A DNA stretch of 64,000 nt from contig WQZB01000004.1 in the NCBI GenBank assembly GCA_009780955.1, positions 1 through 64,000 of the forward strand, in the 5' to 3' direction. Position 1 is the first letter of the stretch; each line of letters begins with the position of its first letter. Shown here in pieces: positions 28,097 to 35,876 of this stretch. This DNA comes from Polyangiaceae bacterium (GTDB taxonomy: Bacteria > Myxococcota_A > Polyangia > Polyangiales > Polyangiaceae). The position numbers and the translations under genes are program-made. The notes under the pieces are model-generated. The model saw nothing but the letters and a program-made list of their open reading frames with translations, did not search any database and was not told the DNA's origin.

Positions 28097-29848
28097 CTAC
28101 TCGGCCCACTCGGCAAAATCGTCGGGCAGCGGCCCAGGCAGTGTTGGCTGCGCCGTACGCTCGAGCAGCTGAAAATCGTGGTGTACCATGAGATCGAGTG
28201 GCAACCCTTGGTTTGGCCCACCCTGCTTGAACCACGCGCGCGCACGATTGACATTTTCGACAAGGACCCGGTGCTGCGGATCGCTCTGCGCTGCGCGCAT
28301 GAACCAATTCATCATTTCGTCGAGATTGCCGCGCGCCTTCGCAATACAGGCAAGGTGGTTGTAGCAAAGGCCTGGCGCTGGGTAGCCGAGTTCTAGCGCA
28401 CGCTGAATGTGATGCTCGGCACGATCGAACTTGCCCTCATGGTAATAGGCGGCACCAACGTCCATATGCGCGGCGTGGTAATCGCCAAGACGATCGAGGA
28501 TACGCTCGAAGTCGGCCCTCGTCTCGCGATAGCCAACTTGCAAGCCACGATGGGCATGGAACCACGCATCGAGCATGTGCGTGGTGTCTTCGTCGGCGTC
28601 GAAAGACGTTTTGTATTCTTGGAAATCGCTGTCAAAATAGACATTTTGGTCGAGCCAACCAGCCTTTTCCGCGTCGCGAAAATCGCGCGTCCCAGGATAA
28701 ATGGACAGGCACGAAAAGATGTATTCGTGGGGCTTCGCGCGCTCGAGAAACTTCAGCGTTTCGGCGAAAGTTTCGCGCGTTTCTCCGCGATTTCCGAGCA
28801 TCATGTAATAACGAACTTTGATACCATAATTTTTAGCGAGCTCGGTCGATTCAATGATTTCTTGTATGGTAATTTTCTTGTCAATCTTGTCGAGGATGGT
28901 TTGCGAGCCGCTCTCGACGCCGAACGAGAGGCGCTGGCAGCCGGCAAGGCGCATTTCGCGGATCAACTCACCGGTGAGCACGTCCACGCGCGTGTCGCAA
29001 CTCCACAAGAAATTGAGATTGCGTTCGCGTATGCCGCGGCACAATTCGAAAGTACGCTGCTTGTGCGTGGTAAATGTGTCGTCCTTGATCTGGATCATTT
29101 TCACACGAAGACGGGAAGTCACCTTCTCGAGTGCCGAAAGCACGGAATCGATCGAGTGCGCTCGATAACCACGCCCCCATGTCATGTCGGCACCGCAAAA
29201 CGTGCATGTCCACGGGCAGCCGCGCGCGGTCATCATGACGTGCGTGTCGAAGTAGTCTTGCGGCCACGCAAGCTCGTCGAGATCGCGAATGTTCTGGCGC
29301 CGAGGAGCCACCACGACGCGCGCGCCATCGCGATACACTGTGCCAGCGATGCTGCGCGCAGGCTCACCACGAGCAAGGCAATGAGCGAGCTCGAGGAATG
29401 TGATGTCGCTTTCGCCCAAGCAAACCGTGTCGACATGCGCGAAGCGTGACAAAAGCTCGGATCCAAGGGCAGTAGCGTGCGGGCCGCCAACCACCACGTG
29501 CGTTTTCGGATGATGACGCTTGATGCACTCCGCAAGAAGGCGCACGCCGCGCCGGTTCGCCGTCCAGCACGACAAGCCCCACAGATCGGCGTCGAGTTTC
29601 GCAACGATCGTTTCAACTCGGCTCCACGCATACGCCGAAAGGTTGATCACCTTGACTTGATGACCGGCGCGAATGGCCTGTGCGCCAAGTGCGAAAAGGC
29701 CATAAGGTGTTTGATAAAAGTCGGCGTCGAGATCACCTTCGCAATAGCCTTTGGGCGGCCCGTCGTTTTCGCCTCCGCCCTTTTCGTAAGCGGACTCGCC
29801 TCGATCCGCGATTTTCCACGGCGGCGGATACAGGAGCACAATGCGCAT
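28097..29848 (-). CDS. B12-binding radical SAM protein with TPR tail
   Basis: A 583-residue protein. The N-terminal B12-binding Rossmann domain includes MRIVLLYPPP, GLSCWTANRRG and VVVGGPHATALG. The radical SAM core has CPWTCTFCG (Cys211, Cys215, Cys218 for the 4Fe-4S cluster), then IQIKDDTFT, LSFGVESGSQTILDKIDK and YYMMLGNRGET. From about residue 450 it carries TPR-like helices (AHMDVGAAYYHEGKFDRAEHHI and the repeat NHLACIAKARGNLDEMM). B12-rSAM enzymes methylate or rearrange unactivated carbons; the substrate is not evident and no biosynthetic cluster surrounds it. It is co-directional with norC but 255 bases away. Confidence 0.8.
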   Translation of the reverse strand: MRIVLLYPPPWKIADRGESAYEKGGGENDGPPKGYCEGDLDADFYQTPYGLFALGAQAIRAGHQVKVINLSAYAWSRVETIVAKLDADLWGLSCWTANRRGVRLLAECIKRHHPKTHVVVGGPHATALGSELLSRFAHVDTVCLGESDITFLELAHCLARGEPARSIAGTVYRDGARVVVAPRRQNIRDLDELAWPQDYFDTHVMMTARGCPWTCTFCGADMTWGRGYRAHSIDSVLSALEKVTSRLRVKMIQIKDDTFTTHKQRTFELCRGIRERNLNFLWSCDTRVDVLTGELIREMRLAGCQRLSFGVESGSQTILDKIDKKITIQEIIESTELAKNYGIKVRYYMMLGNRGETRETFAETLKFLERAKPHEYIFSCLSIYPGTRDFRDAEKAGWLDQNVYFDSDFQEYKTSFDADEDTTHMLDAWFHAHRGLQVGYRETRADFERILDRLGDYHAAHMDVGAAYYHEGKFDRAEHHIQRALELGYPAPGLCYNHLACIAKARGNLDEMMNWFMRAAQSDPQHRVLVENVNRARAWFKQGGPNQGLPLDLMVHHDFQLLERTAQPTLPGPLPDDFAEWAE

Positions 29849-29870
29849 GGGGTAACACTAACGCATATGC

Positions 29871-29999
29871 GTAGGGGCGGCCCTTGTGGCCGCCCCATAT
29901 TCGGTGTGCGATGCAGGGCACCCACAAGGGGTGCCCCTACGCACAATTCGCGTTTGGCGCGTTTGGTTGGTTGTAGGGGCGCGATTCATCGCGCCCTCA
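29871..29999. repeat. Cluster of three short GTAGGGGCG-type hairpins
   Basis: Three units are seen: 29871-29896 (GTAGGGGCGGCCC / GGCCGCCCC with a TTGT loop), 29916-29940 (GGGCACCC / GGGTGCCCCTAC) and 29973-29998 (GTAGGGGCGCGAT / ATCGCGCCC). The last one is identical over 32 bases to 37743-37774. Its final bases form the TGA stop of the SNF2 gene on the minus strand (29999-29997). Confidence 0.85.
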
Positions 30000-32303
30000 A
30001 GCGCTGAGAGGAGCGAAAAGCACATCGAGTTCATCTTCGGTCATGGCGCTGCCCACCGCAGCGGGATTACCGAGAATCGCGTCGGCCACGTGCTTTTTGC
30101 TTCGCTGAAGCCCAATGATACGCTCTTCGACACTACCGGCCGCGAAAAGCTGATAGCTAATGACCGGCTTGTGTTGACCGATGCGGTACGCGCGGTCCGT
30201 CGCCTGCGCTTGCACCGCCGGGTTCCACCACGGATCGTAATGGATGACCACGTCGGCGCTCGTCAGCGTGAGGCCCGTGCCGCCGGCGCGAAGGCTAATG
30301 AGAAAAACGCATGCCTGGCCGCTTTCGAACGCGCTCACGGCACTAGCTCGGTCGATCGTTTTGCCCGTGAGCTCGGCGAAAGCGATTTTGCGCTCTCTCA
30401 GGCCGCTCGCCAAAAGGGCAAGCATGCTCGTGAACTGCGAAAAAACGAGCACGCGATGCCCCCCTTCGAGCTCGGTTTCGAGCAGCTCGAAGAACATGTT
30501 GTACTTTGCACTTTCACGCACAGCGCCGACGGCGTTCATGCGCACCAGACGCGGATCGCAGCAAACCTGGCGAAGCTTGGTAAGTGCACCCAAAATCGGC
30601 ACCGTAGACGCCGCGAGCCCTTTTTTCTTGATGAGTCGCCGCACTTCGGCGTGCGCCGCCACACGAATGCTCTCGTAAAGCTCGCGTTGCCCACCGCGCA
30701 AATCGATGGGACGCATCACCTCGGTTTTCGGCGGTAGCTCTTTCGCAACCTCCTTTTTGACGCGGCGAAGGATGTAAGGTGCAACCATATCGCGCAAGGC
30801 GAGCAGGCGCTCTTCGTTTTTCCCCTTTTCGATCGGCACGCGATAAAAGCGCCCGAAGTGCATCTCGTCGCCGAGCAATCCGGGGTTCGCGAAGTCGACG
30901 AGCGCCCAGAGCTCGCCGAGGTGATTTTCAATCGGCGTTCCGGACAAGCAAAGGCGATGCTCGGCATCGATTGCGCGGGCTGCCGCGTGAGCGCGGGAGC
31001 GCAGATTTTTGATGGTTTGCGCTTCGTCGAGAACAACCATGGAATACGAATTGGTCGCAAGGAGCTCTTCGTCGCGACAAAGGATTGGATAACTTGTTAC
31101 GATAACGTCGCTATTTGGTGCATGGCCCCACGATGCATGGCGATCGGCGCCATGAAAGCAGTAGACGCTCAACTGGGGTGCGAATTTTTTGATCTCGTGA
31201 TCCCAATTCGGCACAAGCGAAGTTGGCGCAACGATGAGCGCTGGGCGCGTGAGCCTTCCTTCTTGTTTCTCTTTCAAGATGTGCGAAATGGTCTGAAGCG
31301 TCTTGCCAAGCCCCATATCGTCAGCAAGAATGCCGCCCACACCGCGCTCGCGCAGGTTCTGAAGCCAGCAAAGGCCTTCTACTTGGTAAGGGCGAAGTTC
31401 GGCAACGAGGCCTTCGGGGACTGCAACCGGAGGCGCCGGCCGAGTCAAGCGATCGGCCCACGCAAGCGCCCGCTGTCGCCCATCGCCTTGCACATCGAGC
31501 TCGGCGCCCTCCGAAAAAGCCTTTTTTAGCGTGAGAAGCGCAGGCGCACGAAGGGCCGGAAACTCGATTCTGCCTTTGGGTGCCGCGTGACCTTCCCAAA
31601 GCTCGGCGAGCACCCGTAAAATGGCGCGCGCCCGGTCGGCCGCAATGGGCAAGTAGAGGCCATCGCCAACCGGAAGCGCGAGGCACTTCTTCGTGCCCTC
31701 GGCGAGATCGGATAGGCTTTTCCCACTTTTCCCATTACCGCTGGTGCGATCGAGCAGCTCGAGAAGCGCGGGCAAAAGGTTGACGCGACGGCCTTCGAGA
31801 TCGACACCGAGCTCGAGCCCGAACCAATCGGGGCGATCCCCGCAACTGGGATTGCTAGATGCATTGTCGGCGTTCGCTTCGATGTTCGCGTACCAGCGAG
31901 GCTCCCAAGGAACGATGCGAAATGGGTAGTTGCGATCGATTTCGACTCGCCACCCAAGGGCGCGAAGCTGCGGAACGACATAGGCACTGAATGCGCAAAA
32001 GTCGTCCGCGCCACCCTCGACGCGAATGGCGTAATCGGCGGGCACTGAGCTTGCCCAATTTTCGAGGCAGTCGAGAGGCGCCGCACCGAAGCTTTCGAGC
32101 AAACGGCGAGCGTTGGCTTCGCCCGTGAGCTGGCGCACGCCGTCGTTGCTTTCGCTGTCGGAAGCGAGGACAACGCGATCGCCGTAGTCGAAAAAGAGCT
32201 CCAAAAGAGGGACTTTTTCGGTTTGAAAGACCGAACCAAGACCCTCAACACGGTGCATCACCACGTCATCGGCGAAGATGCGAATGCACGGAACGAAGCG
32301 CAT
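29997..32303 (-). CDS. SNF2-family helicase, apparently short at the N-terminus
   Basis: A 768-residue SWI2/SNF2 ATPase. The helicase part starts near residue 305 with LRPYQVEGLCWLQNL, then GGILADDMGLGKTLQT (Walker A), VVLDEAQTIKN (DEAQ box), CLSGTPIENHLGELW, VLVFSQFTSML, FLISLRAGGTGLTLTSADVV and DRAYRIGQHKPV. Residues 1-300 resemble the middle domain seen in larger bacterial homologues (1000 residues or more, with an N-terminal SWIM zinc finger); that first part is missing. An in-frame TAA lies 7 codons upstream of ATG 32303, so the short form is real in this sequence. A fragment of the 123-bp repeat lies just upstream, suggesting a deletion. It is predicted to remodel DNA-protein complexes. 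Confidence 0.85.
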   Translation of the reverse strand: MRFVPCIRIFADDVVMHRVEGLGSVFQTEKVPLLELFFDYGDRVVLASDSESNDGVRQLTGEANARRLLESFGAAPLDCLENWASSVPADYAIRVEGGADDFCAFSAYVVPQLRALGWRVEIDRNYPFRIVPWEPRWYANIEANADNASSNPSCGDRPDWFGLELGVDLEGRRVNLLPALLELLDRTSGNGKSGKSLSDLAEGTKKCLALPVGDGLYLPIAADRARAILRVLAELWEGHAAPKGRIEFPALRAPALLTLKKAFSEGAELDVQGDGRQRALAWADRLTRPAPPVAVPEGLVAELRPYQVEGLCWLQNLRERGVGGILADDMGLGKTLQTISHILKEKQEGRLTRPALIVAPTSLVPNWDHEIKKFAPQLSVYCFHGADRHASWGHAPNSDVIVTSYPILCRDEELLATNSYSMVVLDEAQTIKNLRSRAHAAARAIDAEHRLCLSGTPIENHLGELWALVDFANPGLLGDEMHFGRFYRVPIEKGKNEERLLALRDMVAPYILRRVKKEVAKELPPKTEVMRPIDLRGGQRELYESIRVAAHAEVRRLIKKKGLAASTVPILGALTKLRQVCCDPRLVRMNAVGAVRESAKYNMFFELLETELEGGHRVLVFSQFTSMLALLASGLRERKIAFAELTGKTIDRASAVSAFESGQACVFLISLRAGGTGLTLTSADVVIHYDPWWNPAVQAQATDRAYRIGQHKPVISYQLFAAGSVEERIIGLQRSKKHVADAILGNPAAVGSAMTEDELDVLFAPLSA

Positions 32304-32423
32304 GGAAACGTGAAACCTCTGTTATGCGCGCTTTTTCCACAACCAATCGCCAATGTCGAACTTGCAAAGAAAAAAAACTTTTCGACGCAGGTGCGCGAGG
32401 GTGCGCAGCCGCGAACGATGTGA

Positions 32424-32449
32424 GATCGGGTCAAATCGAAAGCGGGCTA
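32424..32449 (-). repeat. End fragment of the 123-bp repeat at a stop codon
   Basis: On the minus strand TAG-CCCGCTTTCGATTTGACC follows the lipoprotein coding frame: the left-end motif CGCTTTCGATTTGAC of the 123-bp element, again starting at a stop codon (here TAG, 32449-32447) and in the same orientation. The rest of the element is absent. Confidence 0.65.
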
Positions 32450-33424
32450 TGTTCCGGGCGTGTGTGTGGGCAGCGCTTGAAAAAACGTCCACGAATCTTG
32501 CGCGCCGTTCGGCCACCAGGGTACGTGCCCAATGCCTGGAATGAGCCAGAGTTCAACGGGAAAGTTCGGGTCACAACCGCTGAATACTATGTTTTTCGGC
32601 TGGTCGTTTGGTCCGGGAATGTCGGAAGCGTTGTAGTTGCGGCCGGCGTTCGTGCAACCGGATTGCTTGGCCCAATACTGCGCGTCCCACCAACCGCTAT
32701 CGAGATCGACCGTCTGGTCCGCCGGATCTTGCATCACAATCGCGGCAACGTTGCCTGCTGTGCAGGTTACGTCGCTTCCATCGCTGGTGTATGCCATGCC
32801 GCCTTCGCTTACGCCAATGGCCCGAAACAGGGGCATGACGCACGCAACGAAGTTGACCATAAACCCGCCACTGCTGTAGCCTGTGCCGAAAATACGATTC
32901 GAGTCGACATTATATTGTCCTTTTAATGTATTCACCAAATTACTTAAAAAGGTCATATCGTAATTCGATTTAACATCGAGCGTTCGGTACCACGTGCGCA
33001 TGCCGCTCGAGTCGACCAGGCCTGATGGGTAGGCAACGATGGCATCGTCGCCTGTCACGTTGTCGAACGGGTAGATGGCACGCATGCTTGGTCCGTCGCC
33101 GTAGTCGCCATGAAGAACGAGCATAAGTGGGTAAGTGCGCGTATTATCGTAGCTTTTCGGCACAGCCAAAACGTAGCTTCGGGTAGTGCCGCCAGACTGA
33201 ATGGTTTCGTTCGTGACATTGACCTGCGACGGTGGAGCCGATGGCGTATTGTCACCACTTGACCCGCCTGACCCATCGTTGCCGGACGGCGATGTCACAT
33301 CACTAGGATTGCCCGAGGGATTGCCGCTTGGACCGTTCTTTTGCGACGGTGCGCTCGAATTGCTTGTGCATGCACCTGCGGCAAGGGTGATGGCAAGAGC
33401 GATAAGGACCGAGAATCGAGTCAT
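32447..33424 (-). CDS. Lipoprotein esterase, PHB-depolymerase/LpqC-like
   Basis: A 325-residue secreted alpha/beta hydrolase. Its lipoprotein signal ends in AAGAC (Cys19), followed by a Ser/Asn/Gly/Pro-rich linker to about residue 65. The fold is marked by YPLMLVLHGDYGDG (oxyanion region), GDDAIVAYPSGL, DSNRIFGTGYSSGGFMVN (nucleophile Ser in GYSSG) and a late IPGIGHVPW (probable catalytic His). Relatives include LpqC, feruloyl esterases and poly-hydroxybutyrate depolymerases. It is a diverged paralogue of the gene at 37881-38915. It starts with an ATGA overlap with a small upstream ORF. Confidence 0.75.
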   Translation of the reverse strand: MTRFSVLIALAITLAAGACTSNSSAPSQKNGPSGNPSGNPSDVTSPSGNDGSGGSSGDNTPSAPPSQVNVTNETIQSGGTTRSYVLAVPKSYDNTRTYPLMLVLHGDYGDGPSMRAIYPFDNVTGDDAIVAYPSGLVDSSGMRTWYRTLDVKSNYDMTFLSNLVNTLKGQYNVDSNRIFGTGYSSGGFMVNFVACVMPLFRAIGVSEGGMAYTSDGSDVTCTAGNVAAIVMQDPADQTVDLDSGWWDAQYWAKQSGCTNAGRNYNASDIPGPNDQPKNIVFSGCDPNFPVELWLIPGIGHVPWWPNGAQDSWTFFQALPTHTPGT

Positions 33425-33621
33425 GGGTACAACTCGTAGGCGATTCCCGCGCCATCCGCACGTGCGACTTTGCGCGACACATCGAGTACCGTTTTGCAGA
33501 AATTCGGCGCAGGAATTAGCCAGAGGCCGAACGCGCGGCGAAGCAGCGCACGAACGGCACCAGTCTTTCCCATGACAGCAAAGTCATAGCGGCAACGAGC
33601 GATTCGCCCGTCGACCTTCAC
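33421..33621 (-). CDS. Small ORF coupled to the lipoprotein esterase
   Basis: A 66-residue frame (GTG 33621) that I do not recognise; it contains VRALLRRAFGLWLIPAPN and ends GIAYELYP. Its TGA overlaps the ATG of the esterase (ATGA), which suggests it could be translated. Its start coincides with the broken toxin-antitoxin junction at 33617-33682, so it may equally be the remaining 3' part of a disrupted gene. Confidence 0.3.
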   Translation of the reverse strand: MKVDGRIARCRYDFAVMGKTGAVRALLRRAFGLWLIPAPNFCKTVLDVSRKVARADGAGIAYELYP

Positions 33622-33682
33622 GCGGTCTTGCGCCGCTGCGCCCTCGGCGAAAAGCGGGCTTTCACTTCATTGCCCGCAGATG
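33617..33682 (-). pseudogene. Remnant of an antitoxin/toxin gene junction
   Basis: This stretch repeats the junction at 35475-35530 almost exactly over a core of about 35 bases: the antitoxin end GCAATGAAGTGA and the toxin start GTGAAAGCCCGCTTTTCGCC (residues KARFSPRAQRR). After about 12 codons the toxin frame is broken by a small insertion and meets a stop. It shows that a second copy of the TA locus once stood here. Confidence 0.75.
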
Positions 33683-33706
33683 CGCACACGTCGCTCCGTC
33701 CCATAT

Positions 33707-34576
33707 TCACGTCTTCTGCGTTGCTTTGGCAAGTTGCGCTTCGAGCTCCGCAATGCGCGCCAACGCTGCTTCTTTGGCTTTCCGTTCCGCTACTTTTTCG
33801 GCTCGCTCGATAGCTTCGGATTCACACCTCACTTCCTCGCTGGTGGGCCACCACTGCAAACCGGCTTCGTCGTCGGAACTGCGCAATTTGAGGCCTTCGT
33901 CGACCACAACGAAGTACCCATTGAGCGTGGGCGAATACACTGGGCCATTGCCCGCATAAACGCGGTTGAATCCTCCGTTTGCGTCGTGCCGCCAAAGCTG
34001 CAAGCGATGCGGTCTGTGCTCATCAGAAGTGGGGCCATTGCGAAGGCGAGTGCGGCGAGGCCCGATAAGATAAGGATCGAAAATGCACAACTCCGGAATT
34101 CCGGCGCTCTCGCACTTTTTTGGCACAACGTCGTAGTCTTTGCGCGAGTTCGTTCTGCTCACTACCTCAATGGCCAATATCGGCACCGTATACCCCGGTT
34201 CCCACGAGTGTATGCTGGATTTATGCGAACTGTCCGGCGGCAAGGCCGGACGAAACACGGATACATCCGGATCGACACCAACCGTGGGGTGCGCTTCATC
34301 CCACCGAATGCCTATGTTGCGTTCCACCTGGGTACTGGGCTGTGAGCGCGCCCACCACGCGAGAATGGCTTCTATCAGGTTGATGGCTTTGGCGTGATCA
34401 GGAGACTCCGGCATGGTGTCCTCGGACAGCTCCCATTCACGCAAATCTCGCGGCAGCCGATTAACACTATGGTGTAAACCACGAGGATGCCATTCGCGCG
34501 CGCCATGATGCATGATTGAGGAGCGTAGCATCGGTTTGCCCTCAGCCCACAGCACATCGCGCGCCAATTGCCGCAT
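33707..34576 (-). CDS. Uma2-family (DUF820) endonuclease-like protein
   Basis: About 289 residues as drawn. The Uma2 restriction-endonuclease-like fold is suggested by SEDTMPESPDHAKAINLIEA, WDEAHPTVGVDPDVSVF (Asp) and PILAIEVVSRTNSRKDYD (Glu and Lys of the PD-ExK site). The C-terminus is a helical tail ALARIAELEAQLAKA, as in many Uma2 proteins. Biochemical activity is unproven for the family. The start is uncertain: ATG 34576 is used because the region upstream contains dispersed hairpins; ATG 34513 and 34414 are possible, the last probably too short. Confidence 0.6.
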   Translation of the reverse strand: MRQLARDVLWAEGKPMLRSSIMHHGAREWHPRGLHHSVNRLPRDLREWELSEDTMPESPDHAKAINLIEAILAWWARSQPSTQVERNIGIRWDEAHPTVGVDPDVSVFRPALPPDSSHKSSIHSWEPGYTVPILAIEVVSRTNSRKDYDVVPKKCESAGIPELCIFDPYLIGPRRTRLRNGPTSDEHRPHRLQLWRHDANGGFNRVYAGNGPVYSPTLNGYFVVVDEGLKLRSSDDEAGLQWWPTSEEVRCESEAIERAEKVAERKAKEAALARIAELEAQLAKATQKT

Positions 34577-34618
34577 GCCATGATTTGCCGGAAAAATTGG
34601 GGAATGCGTGTGCCTCCA

Positions 34619-34684
34619 CCTGTCGCCGACAGAATTTGGGGTGTCGGCGACAGGCGTTGGGACGGCCACATTGTGGTCGCCCCA
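34619..34684. repeat. Two adjacent dispersed hairpins
   Basis: CCTGTCGCCGACA (34619-34631) pairs perfectly with TGTCGGCGACAGG (34642-34654). Next to it 34661-34684 (GACGGCCACATTGTGGTCGC and CCC) is a degraded member of the GTAGGGGCGACC...GGTCGCCCC family. They precede the duplicated lipoprotein 3' end. Confidence 0.7.
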
Positions 34685-34698
34685 TATCGGGACATGCC

Positions 34699-34830
34699 CT
34701 AATTCCAAATGCGCGCCACAACGAGGTGCGTGACGCTATTACCGTCGGCGTTTTTTCCGCTTACACTGCCCACAACCATCGTGTACTTGCCGTCGGGCGT
34801 GTATACGGCGCGCAAGCCAATCCCAGTGGG
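34699..34830 (-). pseudogene. Duplicated 3' end of the delta-60 lipoprotein gene
   Basis: Reading the minus strand from the stop at 34699, the frame encodes the same C-terminus (VTHLVVARIWN) as the intact gene at 35877. The similarity is high by eye over about 125 bases plus the flanking hairpin. Upstream the homology ends abruptly near 34830, so it is a truncated duplicate. Confidence 0.8.
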
Positions 34831-34845
34831 ATTGGTCGATTCGTC

Positions 34846-35118
34846 CTACAGTCGATCGGCCCAATACATGGGACGCCGCTTCCAATGAGCAACTTTGAGC
34901 TCGGCGCGAAGTTCGCCGATGACGTCGCGCCACGGGCGGCCCTCCGTGGTGCCAGCCAGCGCCTCATCGGCACGATGCCGAAGCTCGCCCATGAACGCCG
35001 GATCTTGCTCGAGCTCCGACGCGGTGACCGCATCGAAAAGTGCGTCAAGAACGCGAGCGCGCTCCCCATCTGGAAGCGCAAGAACCTCATCGATGATCGC
35101 TTCGGCAGTTCGCGCCAT
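34846..35118 (-). CDS. Addiction-module antitoxin-like protein
   Basis: A 90-residue protein. MARTAEAIIDEVLALPDGERARVLDALF matches (read in pieces: EAIIDEVLALP and ERARVLDALF) the TIGR02574/PF09720 putative addiction-module component, with RPWRDVIGELRAEL near the end. The C-terminal KVAHWKRRPMYWADRL is an unusual extension. ATG 35118 begins the domain; an upstream frame (MSDEVPLPRGF, part of a 34-base direct repeat) could add residues. A toxin of the RelE/ParE type is encoded 100 bases upstream on the same strand, but that toxin already overlaps another antitoxin gene. Confidence 0.6.
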   Translation of the reverse strand: MARTAEAIIDEVLALPDGERARVLDALFDAVTASELEQDPAFMGELRHRADEALAGTTEGRPWRDVIGELRAELKVAHWKRRPMYWADRL

Positions 35119-35156
35119 GACCTGAAAGTAGCACGCGAAGCCTTCATGTGCTCTTC

Positions 35157-35190
35157 CGAAACCTCGCGGTAGCGGCACCTCGTCGCTCAT
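35157..35190. repeat. 34-bp direct repeat, copy 1
   Basis: Identical to 35797-35830. Read on the minus strand it would encode MSDEVPLPRGF, upstream of the addiction-module gene; the second copy stands in the same position upstream of the antitoxin at 35514-35765. Confidence 0.9.
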
Positions 35191-35217
35191 CGGGCACGAG
35201 GCCTGGCCCACGTTCGA

Positions 35218-35517
35218 CTACAGCTTTGGTGTTCGACCTCGACGAGCGCCCCACACCGTATAAATAACGATTACCTCGCGTTCGCTGTCCACAACGTAGT
35301 AGACGTGCTGTGCGCTTGCTGGCAGCAGAATCCGGCGCACAGTTTTGCCGTCAATGCATTCGTACTCGAGCCCCAGTGTTGGGTGGACCTTCAACTGCTC
35401 AATTGCGGCTTGCAGCTCGTCGTCGAAGAGTGTTGGCGCGGCAGGTCGGTTTTTCCGCCACCATTGCGCCACCACCTTCACACGCCGCTGGGCCCTCGGC
35501 GAAAAGCGGGCTTTCAC
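35218..35517 (-). CDS. RelE/ParE-family toxin
   Basis: A 99-residue small basic protein with the RelE/ParE pattern: N-terminal helix pair (QRRVKVVAQWWRKNRP, LFDDELQAAIEQLKVHPTLG), strands VRRILLPASAQHVYYVVD and REVIVIYTVWGARRG. Members act as mRNA interferases or gyrase poisons; the sequence does not tell which. The GTG at 35517 overlaps the antitoxin stop by 4 bases (GTGA). A broken copy of its start is found at 33617-33682. Confidence 0.8.
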   Translation of the reverse strand: MKARFSPRAQRRVKVVAQWWRKNRPAAPTLFDDELQAAIEQLKVHPTLGLEYECIDGKTVRRILLPASAQHVYYVVDSEREVIVIYTVWGARRGRTPKL

Positions 35518-35765
35518 TTCATTGCCCGCAATTCGGCGAAGATCGCGTCCGCATCGACGAGTTCACCAGACTTTGCCTCGGCAATGGAGGCCTCTAGCTC
35601 CGCGTGCAGCGCGGCGCGCTCCTCGTCGTCGAGATCATCTCCCCCGTTTGCCAGCACCTCATCGAGCGGAACGAGCTCGATCACCTCTCCTTCAGGCAAG
35701 TCCGTTGGCTCATCGAGCACGAGGCGGCCTTTTTTCACGTGAGCTTTCAGCGGCTGCATGGTCAT
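35514..35765 (-). CDS. Antitoxin of the RelE/ParE-type toxin
   Basis: An 83-residue acidic protein. The N-terminal strands KAHVKKGRLVLDEPTDLPEG look like a swapped-hairpin or AbrB-like DNA-binding part, followed by an acidic helical toxin-binding tail (DDEERAALHAELEASIAEAK). It is placed directly before the toxin with a 4-base overlap, the usual antitoxin-first order. GGAG lies about 10 bases before the ATG. Confidence 0.72.
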   Translation of the reverse strand: MTMQPLKAHVKKGRLVLDEPTDLPEGEVIELVPLDEVLANGGDDLDDEERAALHAELEASIAEAKSGELVDADAIFAELRAMK

Positions 35766-35796
35766 TGAAGTCTACTCCGTGATTCTCGTTGCTGCT

Positions 35797-35830
35797 CGAA
35801 ACCTCGCGGTAGCGGCACCTCGTCGCTCAT
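35797..35830. repeat. 34-bp direct repeat, copy 2
   Basis: Second copy of the sequence at 35157-35190, again coding MSDEVPLPRGF on the minus strand, here running into a stop after about 22 codons (EQQRESRSRLQ). It lies just upstream of the antitoxin gene and next to the hairpin at 35837. Confidence 0.9.
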
Positions 35831-35836
35831 CATTTC

Positions 35837-35862
35837 GTAGGGGCGACCCTTGTGGTCGCCCC
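35837..35862. repeat. GTAGGGGCGACC-type hairpin
   Basis: GTAGGGGCGACC (35837-35848) pairs with GGTCGCCCC (35854-35862). It lies 14 bases beyond the stop of the delta-60 lipoprotein and could act as a terminator for it. A degraded copy stands at the same place beyond the duplicated 3' end at 34661-34684. Confidence 0.85.
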
Positions 35863-35876
35863 ATATCGTGCACGCC

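Noticed and set aside
28409-29449. 346-codon open frame opposite the radical SAM gene
   Set aside because: No family features; the minus strand shows a clear CxxxCxxC radical SAM enzyme.
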